From JACOTK01 sp963743945 (GTDB lineage: Bacteria > Actinomycetota > Acidimicrobiia > Acidimicrobiales > CADCSY01): a DNA stretch of 64,000 bases. The translations under genes were made by a program, and so were the position numbers. Under the pieces are notes generated by a model. The model did no database searches. It was not told where the DNA came from and saw nothing but the letters and a program-made list of their open reading frames with translations. Location of the stretch: positions 186,001 to 250,000 of the forward strand of contig CAVURO010000008.1 of NCBI GenBank assembly GCA_963743945.1, given 5' to 3'. This document shows, in pieces, positions 9,095 through 18,221 of the stretch. Numbering within the stretch: the first letter of the stretch is position 1; each line of letters begins with the position of its first letter.

Positions 9095-10084
9095 TGAGTC
9101 TGCCCTCATCGGAATGGTCGACCAGGCGCGTACTGGTAACAGGAGCAACCGGCATGGTCGGGTCGTCCCTGACCAAATGGCTCGTCGACCAAGGCGCTTA
9201 CACCGTCGCGCTTGTTTCCGATTATGACCCGCAGTCCGAGTTGATTCGGAGCGGCTGCATATCGTCGGTCGCTGTGGTCAATGGTCGTCTCGAAGACTTT
9301 GCCGCGATCGATCGGGCAATCAACGGGCATGATATCGACACCGTGTTTCACCTTGGGGCCCAGACGATCGTCGGTACCGCCCATCGCTCGCCCGCGGGCG
9401 ACCTTTGAGGCAAATATCCAGGGAACCTGGAATGTGCTTGACGCCTGCCGGACGTACCCAGGCCTAGTGCAACGCATTGTCGTCGCTTCCAGCGACAAGG
9501 CGTACGGGGAACAGGGTGACCTTCCCTATCGCGAGTCCATGCCGCTGGAAGGTCGTCACCCTTACGAGGTGTCCAAGTCGTGTACCGACATGATCTCAAC
9601 TTCCTACGCCCGTACCTACGGTCTGCCGGTGCTCATTGCGCGATGTGGCAACATTTATGGGCCGGGTGATCTGAACTGGAGTCGAATCGTGCCGGGCACC
9701 TTCCGCTCCTTGTTACGTGGGGAGCAGCCGGTCCTCCGCAGCGATGGCTCATTTTTGCGTGACTATCTCCATGTCGATGACATCGTGCAGTCTTATGTGA
9801 CCCTTGCAGACCACGCAGGCGATCTCGACCTCATCGGACAGGGTTTCAACTTCTCAGACGAGAAACCACTCTCGGTCATAGATATCTATCAGGCCTGCTG
9901 CGATGCCGCTGGTAAACGGGATGTGGAACCGCTTATTCTGGGAACTGCTACTGGCGAAATCAAGGATCAGTATCTCGATGCTACAAAGGCCCGAAATATA
10001 CTGGGTTGGAAAGCAACTATGGGATTGAGCGAAGGTCTAAGCTGTACTTTCGAGTGGTATAGAGAACTCTTGGCGGATGTATGA
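9094..10084 (+). CDS. rfbG: CDP-glucose 4,6-dehydratase-like SDR (frameshifted by +1 base near 9396-9398)
   Basis: The gene encodes an extended SDR that would turn CDP-glucose into CDP-4-keto-6-deoxyglucose. The NAD-binding TGATGMVGSSL is near the N-terminus; later come VASSDKAYGE, the catalytic YEVSK and NIYGPGDLNW. The reading frame breaks after QTIVGTAHRSP, where the frame then runs into a TGA. One base downstream the frame continues with ATFEANIQGTWNVL, exactly the expected family continuation. Removing one G from the GGG at 9396-9398 restores 330 codons including the stop. The surroundings are intact and coupled by overlapping starts on both sides, so a sequencing error is more likely than a true pseudogene. 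It is slightly shorter than typical RfbG proteins. Confidence 0.85.
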
Positions 10085-11409
10085 CAAGTACGAGTGGTGG
10101 CGACGCTTTGCGGGCCGAGATACTCGAGTTGGTGGCCAAGTACACTCAGGCTGCTTTTCCGGATCGAGTCTTTGTGCCCGGGATTTCACAGATTCCAGTT
10201 TCCGGTAAAGTTTTTGATGAAGCGGAAGTCCGTCTCCTCGTCGATGCTTCACTGGATTTTTGGCTCACAACTGGGCGCTATGCCGAAAGTTTTGAAGCGA
10301 ACTTCGCAAAGGTAATGGGCGTCCCGCATGCCGTCTTGTGTAACTCAGGTTCTTCGGCAAACTTGCTTGCTGTCACAGCCCTGACTTCACCAAAGTTGGG
10401 CAAACGTCAGATACGAGAGGGTGATGAGGTCATCACCGTAGCGGCAGGATTTCCTACGACGGTCAATCCACTCCTCCAGAATCGGTTGGTTCCGGTTTTT
10501 GTTGACGCAACAATGGGCACTTATGATGCCAATATGGATCGGGTGGCGGAGGCAATTGGACCGAAGACCAAGGCAATCATCATGGCCCATACCTTGGGTA
10601 ACCCTTTCGACCTCGGTCGAGTGATGGCGCTTGCTGCAGAGCATGATCTCTGGGTGATTGAAGATACCTGTGACGCGGTCGGGGCTACCTATGAGGGCCG
10701 TGAGGTCGGTTCATTTGGAGACCTTGCGACCGCTAGTTTCTACCCTGCACATCATATTACAATGGGTGAGGGCGGCTGTGTTCTTACCAAGAAGAAAAAG
10801 CTTCGTACTATCGTCGAATCCTTTCGTGATTGGGGTCGTGACTGTTGGTGTCCACCCGGTCAGGATAATACCTGTGGCCGACGTTTTGACTGGCAGCTTG
10901 GGGAGCTTCCCTATGGTTACGATCATAAATACGTCTATTCGCATATTGGCTATAATTTGAAGGCAACTGACATGCAAGCGGCAGTGGGCGTCGCTCAGCT
11001 CGGCAAGCTTGGCGGCTTCATTGCTGCCAGGCGCCATAACTGGACGAGACTTCGTCAAGGGATGGCTGATCTCGAACACCTTCTTCTACTTCCGGAGCCC
11101 ACACCGAGCAGTGATCCAAGCTGGTTCGGCTTTGCGATAACCGTGCGTGCATCCGCGCCGTTCCAGCGATCCGATCTGGTGGCATATTTGGAAGACCACC
11201 GCATCGCAACCCGATTGCTTTTTGGAAGTAATCTTGTCCGTCAGCCAGCCTTTAAGGGTCATCCCTACCGAATTGTCGGATCGCTTGCCAATGCGGATCT
11301 GATTACGGAGGGGACTTTCTGGATCGGCGTATACCCAGGAATTACGGATGAGATGATCGACTATATGCTTGATGTATTACACGAATTTGCTCAGAGATTT
11401 CGGAGATGA
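10081..11409 (+). CDS. rfbH: CDP-4-dehydro-6-deoxyglucose 3-dehydrase (E1-type, PMP and [2Fe-2S] dependent)
   Basis: RfbH removes the C3 hydroxyl of CDP-4-keto-6-deoxyglucose using pyridoxamine phosphate and a [2Fe-2S] cluster. The aminotransferase fold carries SFYPAHHITMGEGG near residue 220, where the family has histidine in place of the PLP-binding lysine; this is the hallmark of E1-type dehydrases. Cluster cysteines are visible at about 255, 257 and 265 (DCWCPPG and NTCGRRF), with another candidate at 197. Length (442 residues) is normal. The ATG overlaps the rfbG stop. A dedicated E3 reductase (AscD/RfbI type), which normally feeds electrons to this enzyme, is not present in the window. 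Confidence 0.93.
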   Translation: MTSTSGGDALRAEILELVAKYTQAAFPDRVFVPGISQIPVSGKVFDEAEVRLLVDASLDFWLTTGRYAESFEANFAKVMGVPHAVLCNSGSSANLLAVTALTSPKLGKRQIREGDEVITVAAGFPTTVNPLLQNRLVPVFVDATMGTYDANMDRVAEAIGPKTKAIIMAHTLGNPFDLGRVMALAAEHDLWVIEDTCDAVGATYEGREVGSFGDLATASFYPAHHITMGEGGCVLTKKKKLRTIVESFRDWGRDCWCPPGQDNTCGRRFDWQLGELPYGYDHKYVYSHIGYNLKATDMQAAVGVAQLGKLGGFIAARRHNWTRLRQGMADLEHLLLLPEPTPSSDPSWFGFAITVRASAPFQRSDLVAYLEDHRIATRLLFGSNLVRQPAFKGHPYRIVGSLANADLITEGTFWIGVYPGITDEMIDYMLDVLHEFAQRFRR

Positions 11410-11457
11410 TCACTCGATACATCGGTGCCTTGAAGTGGCAAGAATGAGGTCATAATT

Positions 11458-11919
11458 ATGGGTAATAGTACGATTGAAGGCGTAATGGTCTCACAGCGTT
11501 CGCAGTTTGTCGATGAGCGCGGCAAGATCATGCACATGCTGCGATCTGATGATCCAGAATTCCAGGGATTTGGTGAAGTCTACTTTTCATGGGTTAATCC
11601 TGGAATGATTAAGGGTTGGCATCATCATTCCGAAATGACACTTACGTACACCTGCCCCTTTGGTTTGGTGAAGCTCGTGCTTTTTGATGATCGACCTGGG
11701 TCTGCTACAGCCGGGAATGTGATGGAGATATTTTTGGGACCGGAATGTTATGAGTTGGTTCAGGTGCCACCGGGTGTCTGGAATGGCTTTCGAGGAGTGA
11801 GTACGCAGCCAAGCATGGTGTGCAACTGTGCCTCGATTCCTCACCGACGGGATGAGATTACCCGGCTTGACCCCTTTACCGAGAGCATTCCTTATGACTG
11901 GTCGCCCAGGCATGGGTAA
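11458..11919 (+). CDS. RmlC/AscE-like cupin, nucleotide-sugar epimerase
   Basis: A 153-residue single-domain cupin of the dTDP-4-dehydrorhamnose 3,5-epimerase superfamily. GWHHHSEMTLTY gives the histidines lining the cupin pocket, and VQVPPGVWNGFRG is the conserved second half. It follows the CDP-3,6-dideoxyhexose genes, so it probably epimerises C5 of the CDP-3,6-dideoxy-4-ketohexose, as AscE does in CDP-L-ascarylose synthesis. That assignment is contextual; the fold alone does not identify the nucleotide. The ATG at 11458 has GAGG nine bases upstream. The gene overlaps the start of the following SDR gene by eight bases. Confidence 0.8.
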   Translation: MGNSTIEGVMVSQRSQFVDERGKIMHMLRSDDPEFQGFGEVYFSWVNPGMIKGWHHHSEMTLTYTCPFGLVKLVLFDDRPGSATAGNVMEIFLGPECYELVQVPPGVWNGFRGVSTQPSMVCNCASIPHRRDEITRLDPFTESIPYDWSPRHG

Positions 11920-12850
11920 AGAAGCCACAACCTTGGTGATTGGTGCCTCCGGTCAGGTTGGTGGTGCATTGCTCGAGGTTCTTGACCAGGAAACCTCCTT
12001 GGGGACGTGGCGGCATATTCCTCTCCAAAAGGTGTTCAATTCTCGTTGACGGATGTGATCGATGACCCAGGCGGCACCGCTACCTGGATGGCAGACCTTT
12101 CATTGAAGTGGGTAGTCATTGCTGCCGCTATGAGCCAGGTCGATGCCTGCGAGTCCCAGCCTGGTCTTGCTCGGACGATCAATGCGGAATGTCCGGCGTG
12201 GTTGGCTTCGACGGCCCATTCCCTCGGTGCGAGAACCCTATTCGTATTCAACAGAGTATGTTTTCGATGGAGTGGCCGGACCGTACGATGAAGAGGATTT
12301 GACGAGACCGCTATCCGTTTATGGTATCTCTAAACTTGAGGGTGAACGAGCTGTCCTTGAAGCTGATCCCAACGCTCTGATTGTCAGGACAACCGTTGTC
12401 TACGGACCTGAACGACAGGGGAAGAACTTCGCGTTTCAGGTGATCCGTCACCTGGGAGCGGGACGTCGGTTTCGCGTTCCCGATGATCAGGTCTCAACTC
12501 CGACCTATAACCGTGATCTTGCCGGCGCGACAGCGGAACTGATGGAAAGAGGTGCCCATGGCATCTGGCATGTGGTCGGTTCCGAGCACATGAGCCGAGC
12601 GGAGTTAGCGACGCGAATGGCCCGAGCCCTGGATCTTGATGAATCACTTCTCGATTCAACAGCAACGTCGGATCTTGGCCAAGTGGCGCCAAGGCCTTTG
12701 AGGGCGGGACTGATAAATCATAAACTGACCGATTTCCTCACAGACTGGCGAGTTCATTCCGTAGAGGAATCGATGGCCCATTGGATCACCAATCCTGGGG
12801 AATCAGTGTCCCCATTTGGGGCTGACAAAGAAATAGGCCTAGTCGACTGA
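11912..12850 (+). CDS. RmlD-like NDP-4-keto-sugar reductase, SDR (two compensating frameshifts)
   Basis: An RmlD-family reductase read in three pieces. TTLVIGASGQVGGALLEV gives the NAD(P)-binding loop. The frame is then lost near the GGGG at 12001-12004, where one base appears to be missing. The second piece contains VVIAAAMSQVDACE and ends at about RTLFV; there one extra base near 12252 returns the gene to its first frame with STEYVFDGVAGPYDEEDL and the catalytic VYGISKLEGE. The total is 313 codons, because the two indels cancel. It would reduce the 4-keto group of the CDP-dideoxyhexose, the role of AscF or of paratose/abequose synthases. As with rfbG, sequencing error is the simpler reading. 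Confidence 0.8.
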
Positions 12851-13024
12851 CATGTGAACAAATGAGATTCCAATGGAAACGGTGAGGTCCTGATTCGTCT
12901 TGTGTTCGTGATGCTGGAGAGACACGGTGCCGGCATGCCTGTTCATCTCGTGAAGGTCTGGAGTTGCACGGGCTGGGGACCTCTCGGCGGAGCAGGCGAG
13001 CCCTGGTTCTGGCGCTCTCCCCAC

Positions 13025-13030
13025 TAACCT
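13025..13030 (+). promoter_or_regulatory. putative -10 element (TAACCT), leaderless type
   Basis: TAACCT stands exactly six bases before the ATG at 13037, with no Shine-Dalgarno in between. The 186-base spacer from 12851 to 13036 contains no other feature I can support. Confidence 0.45.
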
Positions 13031-13036
13031 TGCTCC

Positions 13037-14398
13037 ATGGCCTTGAGGTTTGTGATCGTTGGTGGTGGCCCGGCGGGGCACATGGCGGCCAGTCATGCGG
13101 CACGGCTGGGGGCCGAGGTGACGCTGGTGGAGCGTGACATCGTCGGCGGCGCAGCGCATCTGTGGGACTGCATCCCATCCAAGGCCATGATCGCCACCGG
13201 AGGTGCGATGGCCCTCACCCGCCGAGCAGCCGGTATGGGTCTCGAGCCCATCGAGGCGTGTCTCGACTTCGAGGCACTGAGGGCACGGAACGCCTCGATC
13301 GAGGAGCGGCTGAATCGCTCGGCCATCACCTTGTTGGAGAGCCAAGGCGTCCGCATCCTGCGGGGAACCGGCCGCTTCACGGGCCCACACGAGTTGGTGG
13401 CGGAGACCGACGATGGTTCGGTCGAACTCGTCGGTGATGCGGTGTTGCTCTCGACCGGCAGTCGTCCCCGCATTCCCGATTGGGCCGAGATCGACGGCCA
13501 ACGGGTGCTGACCACTCGTCAGTCCTACCCGCCTGTTCAGCTTCCCGAGCATGTGATTGTGGTGGGCTCAGGTGTGACCGGCGTGGAGTTCGCGCACATG
13601 TTCTCGTCGTTCGGTTGCAAGGTGACCTTGATCGTCAGTCGACAGCAGGTCCTGCCGCAGAAGGACCCCGAAGTCGCCGCCGCCCTCGAGGCCGACTTCC
13701 TCGGTCGAGGCGTCACCTTGCTGAAGGGGGCCCGAGCGGTTGGCATCGATCGTGATCCCGATCATGTGGTCGTGCGATGTGATGACGGGCGCATGGTGAA
13801 GGGCAGCCATGTGATCCTCGCCATCGGTTCGATCCCCAACTCGGAGGGCTTGGCCCTCGAAGCCGCCGGCGTGCAGACCGACAGCGGCGGTTACGTCTCG
13901 ATCAATCAGCACTGTGTCTCGAACGTGGCGCACATCTATGCGGCCGGCGACCTGTCGGGCAAGCTTCCGCTGTCGTCGGTCGCCTCCATGCAGGGTCGCA
14001 AGGTGGCCGAGCACGTGATGGGGCTCCACACCCGCGAGCATCGCCATCTCGACTACGACAAGGCGGCATCGGCCATCTTCACCGAGCCGGAGATTGCCGA
14101 TGTCGGGCTCGCCGAGGCCGACGCGTTCTCGTCCGGGCGAAAGATCAGAGTGACGAAGGTGCCGTTCTCGGCGTCGGCCAAGGCGCTGATCGAGGGCGAC
14201 GCCCGCGGGTTTGTGAAGATCATCTCCGACCCGGCCACCGGCGTGGTGCTGGGTGGTTCGATCGTGGGCCGCAACGCGGCCGAGCTCATCTCGGTCATCG
14301 CCCTGGCGGTGACCGCAGGCCTCAAGGTCAACGACATCGTGGAGAGCCTGCTCGTGCACCCGGCACTGGCCGAGGCGCTTTCCGAGGCAGCGGAATAG
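13037..14398 (+). CDS. LpdA-like NAD(P)-dependent flavoprotein (disulfide oxidoreductase family, one redox Cys lost)
   Basis: A 453-residue FAD/NAD(P) oxidoreductase of the dihydrolipoamide dehydrogenase fold. The FAD loop GGGPAG is at residues 9-14, the NAD(P) loop VGSGVTGVEFAH is near 175, and YAAGDLSGKLPL is the second FAD motif. The redox site reads GGAAHLWDCIPSK: Cys45 is kept but the usual first cysteine is Ala40, so the normal disulfide cannot form. The C-terminal HPALAEAL keeps the His and Glu positions. Loss of an active-site cysteine is known for mycobacterial LpdA, an NAD(P)H quinone reductase. It is followed after six bases by a giant glycosyltransferase; a link to glycan synthesis is not obvious. 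A leaderless -10 precedes the ATG. Confidence 0.85.
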   Translation: MALRFVIVGGGPAGHMAASHAARLGAEVTLVERDIVGGAAHLWDCIPSKAMIATGGAMALTRRAAGMGLEPIEACLDFEALRARNASIEERLNRSAITLLESQGVRILRGTGRFTGPHELVAETDDGSVELVGDAVLLSTGSRPRIPDWAEIDGQRVLTTRQSYPPVQLPEHVIVVGSGVTGVEFAHMFSSFGCKVTLIVSRQQVLPQKDPEVAAALEADFLGRGVTLLKGARAVGIDRDPDHVVVRCDDGRMVKGSHVILAIGSIPNSEGLALEAAGVQTDSGGYVSINQHCVSNVAHIYAAGDLSGKLPLSSVASMQGRKVAEHVMGLHTREHRHLDYDKAASAIFTEPEIADVGLAEADAFSSGRKIRVTKVPFSASAKALIEGDARGFVKIISDPATGVVLGGSIVGRNAAELISVIALAVTAGLKVNDIVESLLVHPALAEALSEAAE

Positions 14399-14404
14399 CC
14401 CGGC

Positions 14405-17137
14405 ATGGAGATCCACGCCTGTACGATCATCGCCCGCAACTACCTGGCGCACGCTCGGGTCCTGGCGTCGTCCTTTCGTGCACAGCACCCCGAAGCTCGG
14501 TTCACCGTGCTGGTGACCGACGACCGCTTCGGTGAGGTGACCGGAGACGGCGAACCGTTCGAGGTGCTGCAAATGGGCGCGCTCGACATCGAACAGGCGA
14601 CGCTGCACCAGATGATCATGGGCTACGGCGTCATGGAGCTTGCAACCGCGGTGAAGCCCTGGTTGTTGCGAACGCTGCTCGCTCGCGGCAGCGGCGTCGT
14701 GGCCTACTTCGACCCCGACATCTTTGTCTACCAACCGGTCGACGATTTGTTCGAGACCGCGTCGTCACACGGCATCGCGTTGACCCCCCACCTGTTGGCG
14801 CCGATGCCCCGTGATGGCAAACGGCCGACCGAGGCCGAGATTCTCGGTGCAGGAACATTCAATCTCGGTTTCATCGCGGTGAGCGACGCGGCAAAGGACT
14901 TCCTCGACTGGTGGTCGGAACGCCTTCGACGTGATTGTCGGGATGACCCGGCGAACATGGTCTTCACCGATCAACGTTGGATCGACTTCGTTCCCAGCCT
15001 CTTTCCTCACGCGGTGGTGGGGGACCAGGGCTGCAATGTCGCCTATTGGAACGTCGATCAGCGGATGGTGCGCCGCGTCGAGGGCCAATGGCGGGCCGGG
15101 GATGCGACACTGCGCTTCTTCCACTTCAGCGGCTACAGCCCCCACGCCCCCTGTCGCCTGAGCCGGCATCAGGGGACGCGACCTCGGGTGCTGTTGAGCG
15201 AGGAGCCCGATCTGGCCTCCCTGTGCGATGCATACGGCGAGGCGTTGTCGGCTGCCGGGTACGACGCGGTGACGCCCATCGCCTACGGGTGGGGACGCCT
15301 GCCCAACGGCATCCCGGTGGATGCGGGGATGCGCCGCCTCTACCGCCAGGCGCTGGACGACATGGAGTCCATCGGCTGGCCTGCTCCACCCGACCCGTGG
15401 GCACCGGGGGAGCTTCCCGCCTTTCTTGCCTGGTTGAACGAGCCCAATCCGCATCGCCCGTCGCTTTCCCGTTATGCCGGGGCGGTCTACGAGGATCGTC
15501 CCGACGTGCACACGGTCTATCCCGATCTCGACGGCTCGGACCGAGAGGGCTTTCTCGGTTGGCTGCATGAGCACGGGGCACGCGAGATGGGCTTGTCGCC
15601 CCGCCTGCTGCCCGAGAATCCCGTGCAAACCGCGTTCTTGTCCCGGATGGCTCCTCAACCACCCGCCCCACGTGAAGGCGTGAACGTCGCGGGCTATCTC
15701 CGCGCCGAGCTCGGTGTGGGCGAGGCGGCGCGCCTGGCCATTGCGGCGATCGAGGCGGTGGGCATGCCCCACACCGCCCTTGCCTACGCTCGAACATCGA
15801 GTCGCCAGGGCCATGACTTCCTACAAGAGCAGGAGACTGCGGCGCCCTACGACATCAATCTCGTGTGTGTGAACGCGGACCAGGTCAGCTTCTTCCGCCA
15901 CGAGGCCGGCGTCTCGTTCAATCGCGGGGGCTACACGATCGGGCTGTGGTTCTGGGAGGTGGAAGGTTTTCCGGCGTCGCTCCATGGCGCCTTCGACCAG
16001 GTCGATGAGGTCTGGGTGGCCACCGAGCACGTTCGTGCAGCCATTGCGCCACATACCAACAAGCCTGTGCTGACCATGCCGCTCCCTCTGGTCGCTCCGC
16101 GTGTGGATCCCCTGATCACCCGGGCCGATCTGGGTCTGCCACCGGATCGCTTCGTGTTCCTCTTCGTCTTCGACTACCTGAGTGTTCTCCAGCGGAAGAA
16201 TCCCCTTGCTGTGATCGAGGCGTTCGAGATGGCATTCCGGCCCGACGAGGGCCCACTGCTGATCATCAAGTCCATCAACGGCGACCAGTGCCCCGTGGAG
16301 CGCGAACAGCTTCGCCATGCCGCCCGCAGCCGACCGGATGTCGTGCTTCGTGAGGAGTACCTTCGCCCGGACGAGAAGACCGCGCTCATGGCGAGCATCG
16401 ACTGCTACGTCTCCCTGCACCGCGCGGAGGGGTTGGGCCTGACGATGGCCGAAGCCATGACGCTGGGCAAGCCGGTCATTGCCTCGCGCTATTCGGGCAA
16501 CCTTGATTTCATGAACGAGGAGAACAGCTTCCTGGTGCCCACGACCCCGGTGGCGATCCCCGCAGGCACTCCCATCTACCCCGACTCGACCCGGTGGGCT
16601 GAGCCCGACGTGGCTGTCGCGGCCCAACTGCTCCGCCGAGTGGTGGACGATCCTGAAGCGGCAGCCGAACGGGCCGAGCGAGGTCGTCGGGACCTGGAGC
16701 GCCTCCACACACCCGAGATCTGTGGGCGACGGATGAAGGAGCGGCTCGAGGAGATTCGAGGCTCGTCCGGAAGAACACCTGGGCAGGAGTGGTCCGCCCG
16801 AGAGAGAAGGGGCGTGATCAACGTGGTTGAGGGAACAGCCGACGGCTTCGGTACGGGAGCCGCAAAGCGCTTGGCACGAGGCGGTTCGAGCGTGGCAGGA
16901 AGGCTGGCGTCCTCCATGTCGGCCAGGCGGGAGCTTCAGGCGATCACCGATCAGCTGTCCGAGCGAGTCGATGCGGAGATCATGGCGCTCGCCAACCGGA
17001 TCGACGGGCTTGCCCTGGATCAGCATCGGTTTGTCGACGCCATGACCGAACAGGTGCAGGCACTGACCGAGGCGGTGAATCGCCTTCAGCTTCGCATGGA
17101 GGATCCGGACCGCATGGAGGGTGATTCGAGCTCTTGA
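14405..17137 (+). CDS. Large two-domain glycosyltransferase (GT-A-like + GT4) with C-terminal coiled coil
   Basis: A 910-residue protein with three parts. Residues 1 to about 260 form a GT-A-like domain: it begins HACTIIARNYLAHARVLA, has VAYFDPDIFVY with a DXD motif, and DQRWIDFVPSLF. Residues from about 430 to 790 form a GT4 domain that starts VNVAGYLRAELGVGEAARL and contains YVSLHRAEGLGLTMAEAM, the paired-glutamate donor site, and KPVIASRYSGN. The last 80 residues are an amphipathic, coiled-coil-like tail. Two catalytic domains in one chain suggest consecutive transfers that build a disaccharide or a polymer repeat. It starts six bases after the flavoprotein gene. No membrane helix is seen. 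Confidence 0.85.
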   Translation: MEIHACTIIARNYLAHARVLASSFRAQHPEARFTVLVTDDRFGEVTGDGEPFEVLQMGALDIEQATLHQMIMGYGVMELATAVKPWLLRTLLARGSGVVAYFDPDIFVYQPVDDLFETASSHGIALTPHLLAPMPRDGKRPTEAEILGAGTFNLGFIAVSDAAKDFLDWWSERLRRDCRDDPANMVFTDQRWIDFVPSLFPHAVVGDQGCNVAYWNVDQRMVRRVEGQWRAGDATLRFFHFSGYSPHAPCRLSRHQGTRPRVLLSEEPDLASLCDAYGEALSAAGYDAVTPIAYGWGRLPNGIPVDAGMRRLYRQALDDMESIGWPAPPDPWAPGELPAFLAWLNEPNPHRPSLSRYAGAVYEDRPDVHTVYPDLDGSDREGFLGWLHEHGAREMGLSPRLLPENPVQTAFLSRMAPQPPAPREGVNVAGYLRAELGVGEAARLAIAAIEAVGMPHTALAYARTSSRQGHDFLQEQETAAPYDINLVCVNADQVSFFRHEAGVSFNRGGYTIGLWFWEVEGFPASLHGAFDQVDEVWVATEHVRAAIAPHTNKPVLTMPLPLVAPRVDPLITRADLGLPPDRFVFLFVFDYLSVLQRKNPLAVIEAFEMAFRPDEGPLLIIKSINGDQCPVEREQLRHAARSRPDVVLREEYLRPDEKTALMASIDCYVSLHRAEGLGLTMAEAMTLGKPVIASRYSGNLDFMNEENSFLVPTTPVAIPAGTPIYPDSTRWAEPDVAVAAQLLRRVVDDPEAAAERAERGRRDLERLHTPEICGRRMKERLEEIRGSSGRTPGQEWSARERRGVINVVEGTADGFGTGAAKRLARGGSSVAGRLASSMSARRELQAITDQLSERVDAEIMALANRIDGLALDQHRFVDAMTEQVQALTEAVNRLQLRMEDPDRMEGDSSS

Positions 17138-17143
17138 AGCTCG

Positions 17144-17157
17144 AGCGGCGGGCCGCT
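17144..17157. terminator. possible hairpin between convergent genes
   Basis: AGCGG-CGGG-CCGCT forms a five-base-pair GC-rich stem with a four-base loop, seven bases past the glycosyltransferase stop and within the 66-base spacer between convergent genes. There is no T-run on either side, so it may act weakly or not at all. Confidence 0.3.
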
Positions 17158-17203
17158 GAAGCGTTGTGTCCGTGGCGACATCGGGACATTCAAGAACGCG
17201 CGG

Positions 17204-18220
17204 TCATCGACCGAGAAGCGCGATGCGAGCTCGTTTGGCGCGAGCTGACAGCCAACGAGCCAGCCTGGCGGAGAAATCTTTCGGGTTTGCACGAAGTGTG
17301 CGCGTATGGGTTCGCAACCGTACGGGCAGGCCGAGTGGAGCCCGTACGGGGACGAGCGCCAGCTCAATCTGGACTTTGCGGATTGGTTCGCATTCGGGTG
17401 GCGTTCGTGTCGTTTGGTCCTGTTCCACTGCCTGGGCCAGAAGCCAGAGCTCCGAATCGCTCCCGGCGGCGTAACGATGGGTTACAACCTCAAATCCTGC
17501 CTTCCTGAGCAGGTTCCCCAGAGAGATGTGCGTGAACATGTAGGTGTGCGGAGCGGTGAAGCATGCCCATGCCAAGGTACGTGCCTGGCGAAAGGTGGGC
17601 ACCACGATAAAGAGCAAGCCACTCGTGGCTCGGAGCAACTGGTGTGCAAGTTGGGAGGTCTCGAGAGGATCTGCGAGGTGTTCCCAGACGTGACAACTGA
17701 AGGCAAGATCAAATTCTTCGTCAGGCAATGCCTCGGCGTCGAGAAAGCCGACCCGGAGGTCAAGATTGAAGCGCTCCTGGCCCAGTGCGACGAGGTCAGC
17801 ATCGGGCTCGATGCCTACGACGTCCCAACCACGTTCGCGAAGGCCAACGAGGGCTCCGCCGATGCCTGATCCGATATCCAGCGCTCGCCCAACCCTGTCC
17901 CGCATCACGTCCTGTTCGAATGCCCAATCGAGGGCTGCACGGGAACGTCGGAGACTGTAGGCCACGTAGTGCTCCGGTTGTCCGCCCCGTTGCTGGTGAT
18001 ACGTGCCACCCGCATACAATCTCGTGACCGCTTCGGGTCCGGGACGAGGTGATTGGTAGACCAAGCCACATCGCTCACAAACCACCCACCTGCTGCGTCC
18101 ACCTGGAAGGAGCAGATCCTGGGCATGATCGTCACGGGGCGGGCGAATCCAGGCTGTACGGGCGTCGGGGGATCCACAGGCGACGCAAGCCACCGTCTCG
18201 AACTGGTCAACGACGGCCAT
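17204..18220 (-). CDS. Class I SAM-dependent methyltransferase with N-terminal zinc-binding motif
   Basis: About 338 residues. The N-terminus contains CVACGS and VVCERCGLVYQSPRP, two CXXC pairs that form a zinc knuckle as in methyltransferases of deoxysugar pathways. The SAM site is ALDIGSGIGGALVGL followed by GIEPDADLVA, and HVWEHLADP is the motif IV region. The C-terminal 70 residues are very basic and lack a recognisable domain. The ATG at 18220 follows the upstream gene's stop by one base, so translation is probably coupled. It may methylate a sugar of the surface glycan; substrate unknown. Confidence 0.82.
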   Translation of the reverse strand: MAVVDQFETVACVACGSPDARTAWIRPPRDDHAQDLLLPGGRSRWVVCERCGLVYQSPRPGPEAVTRLYAGGTYHQQRGGQPEHYVAYSLRRSRAALDWAFEQDVMRDRVGRALDIGSGIGGALVGLRERGWDVVGIEPDADLVALGQERFNLDLRVGFLDAEALPDEEFDLAFSCHVWEHLADPLETSQLAHQLLRATSGLLFIVVPTFRQARTLAWACFTAPHTYMFTHISLGNLLRKAGFEVVTHRYAAGSDSELWLLAQAVEQDQTTRTPPECEPIRKVQIELALVPVRAPLGLPVRLRTHTRTLRANPKDFSARLARWLSARAKRARIALLGR

Positions 18221-18221
18221 T

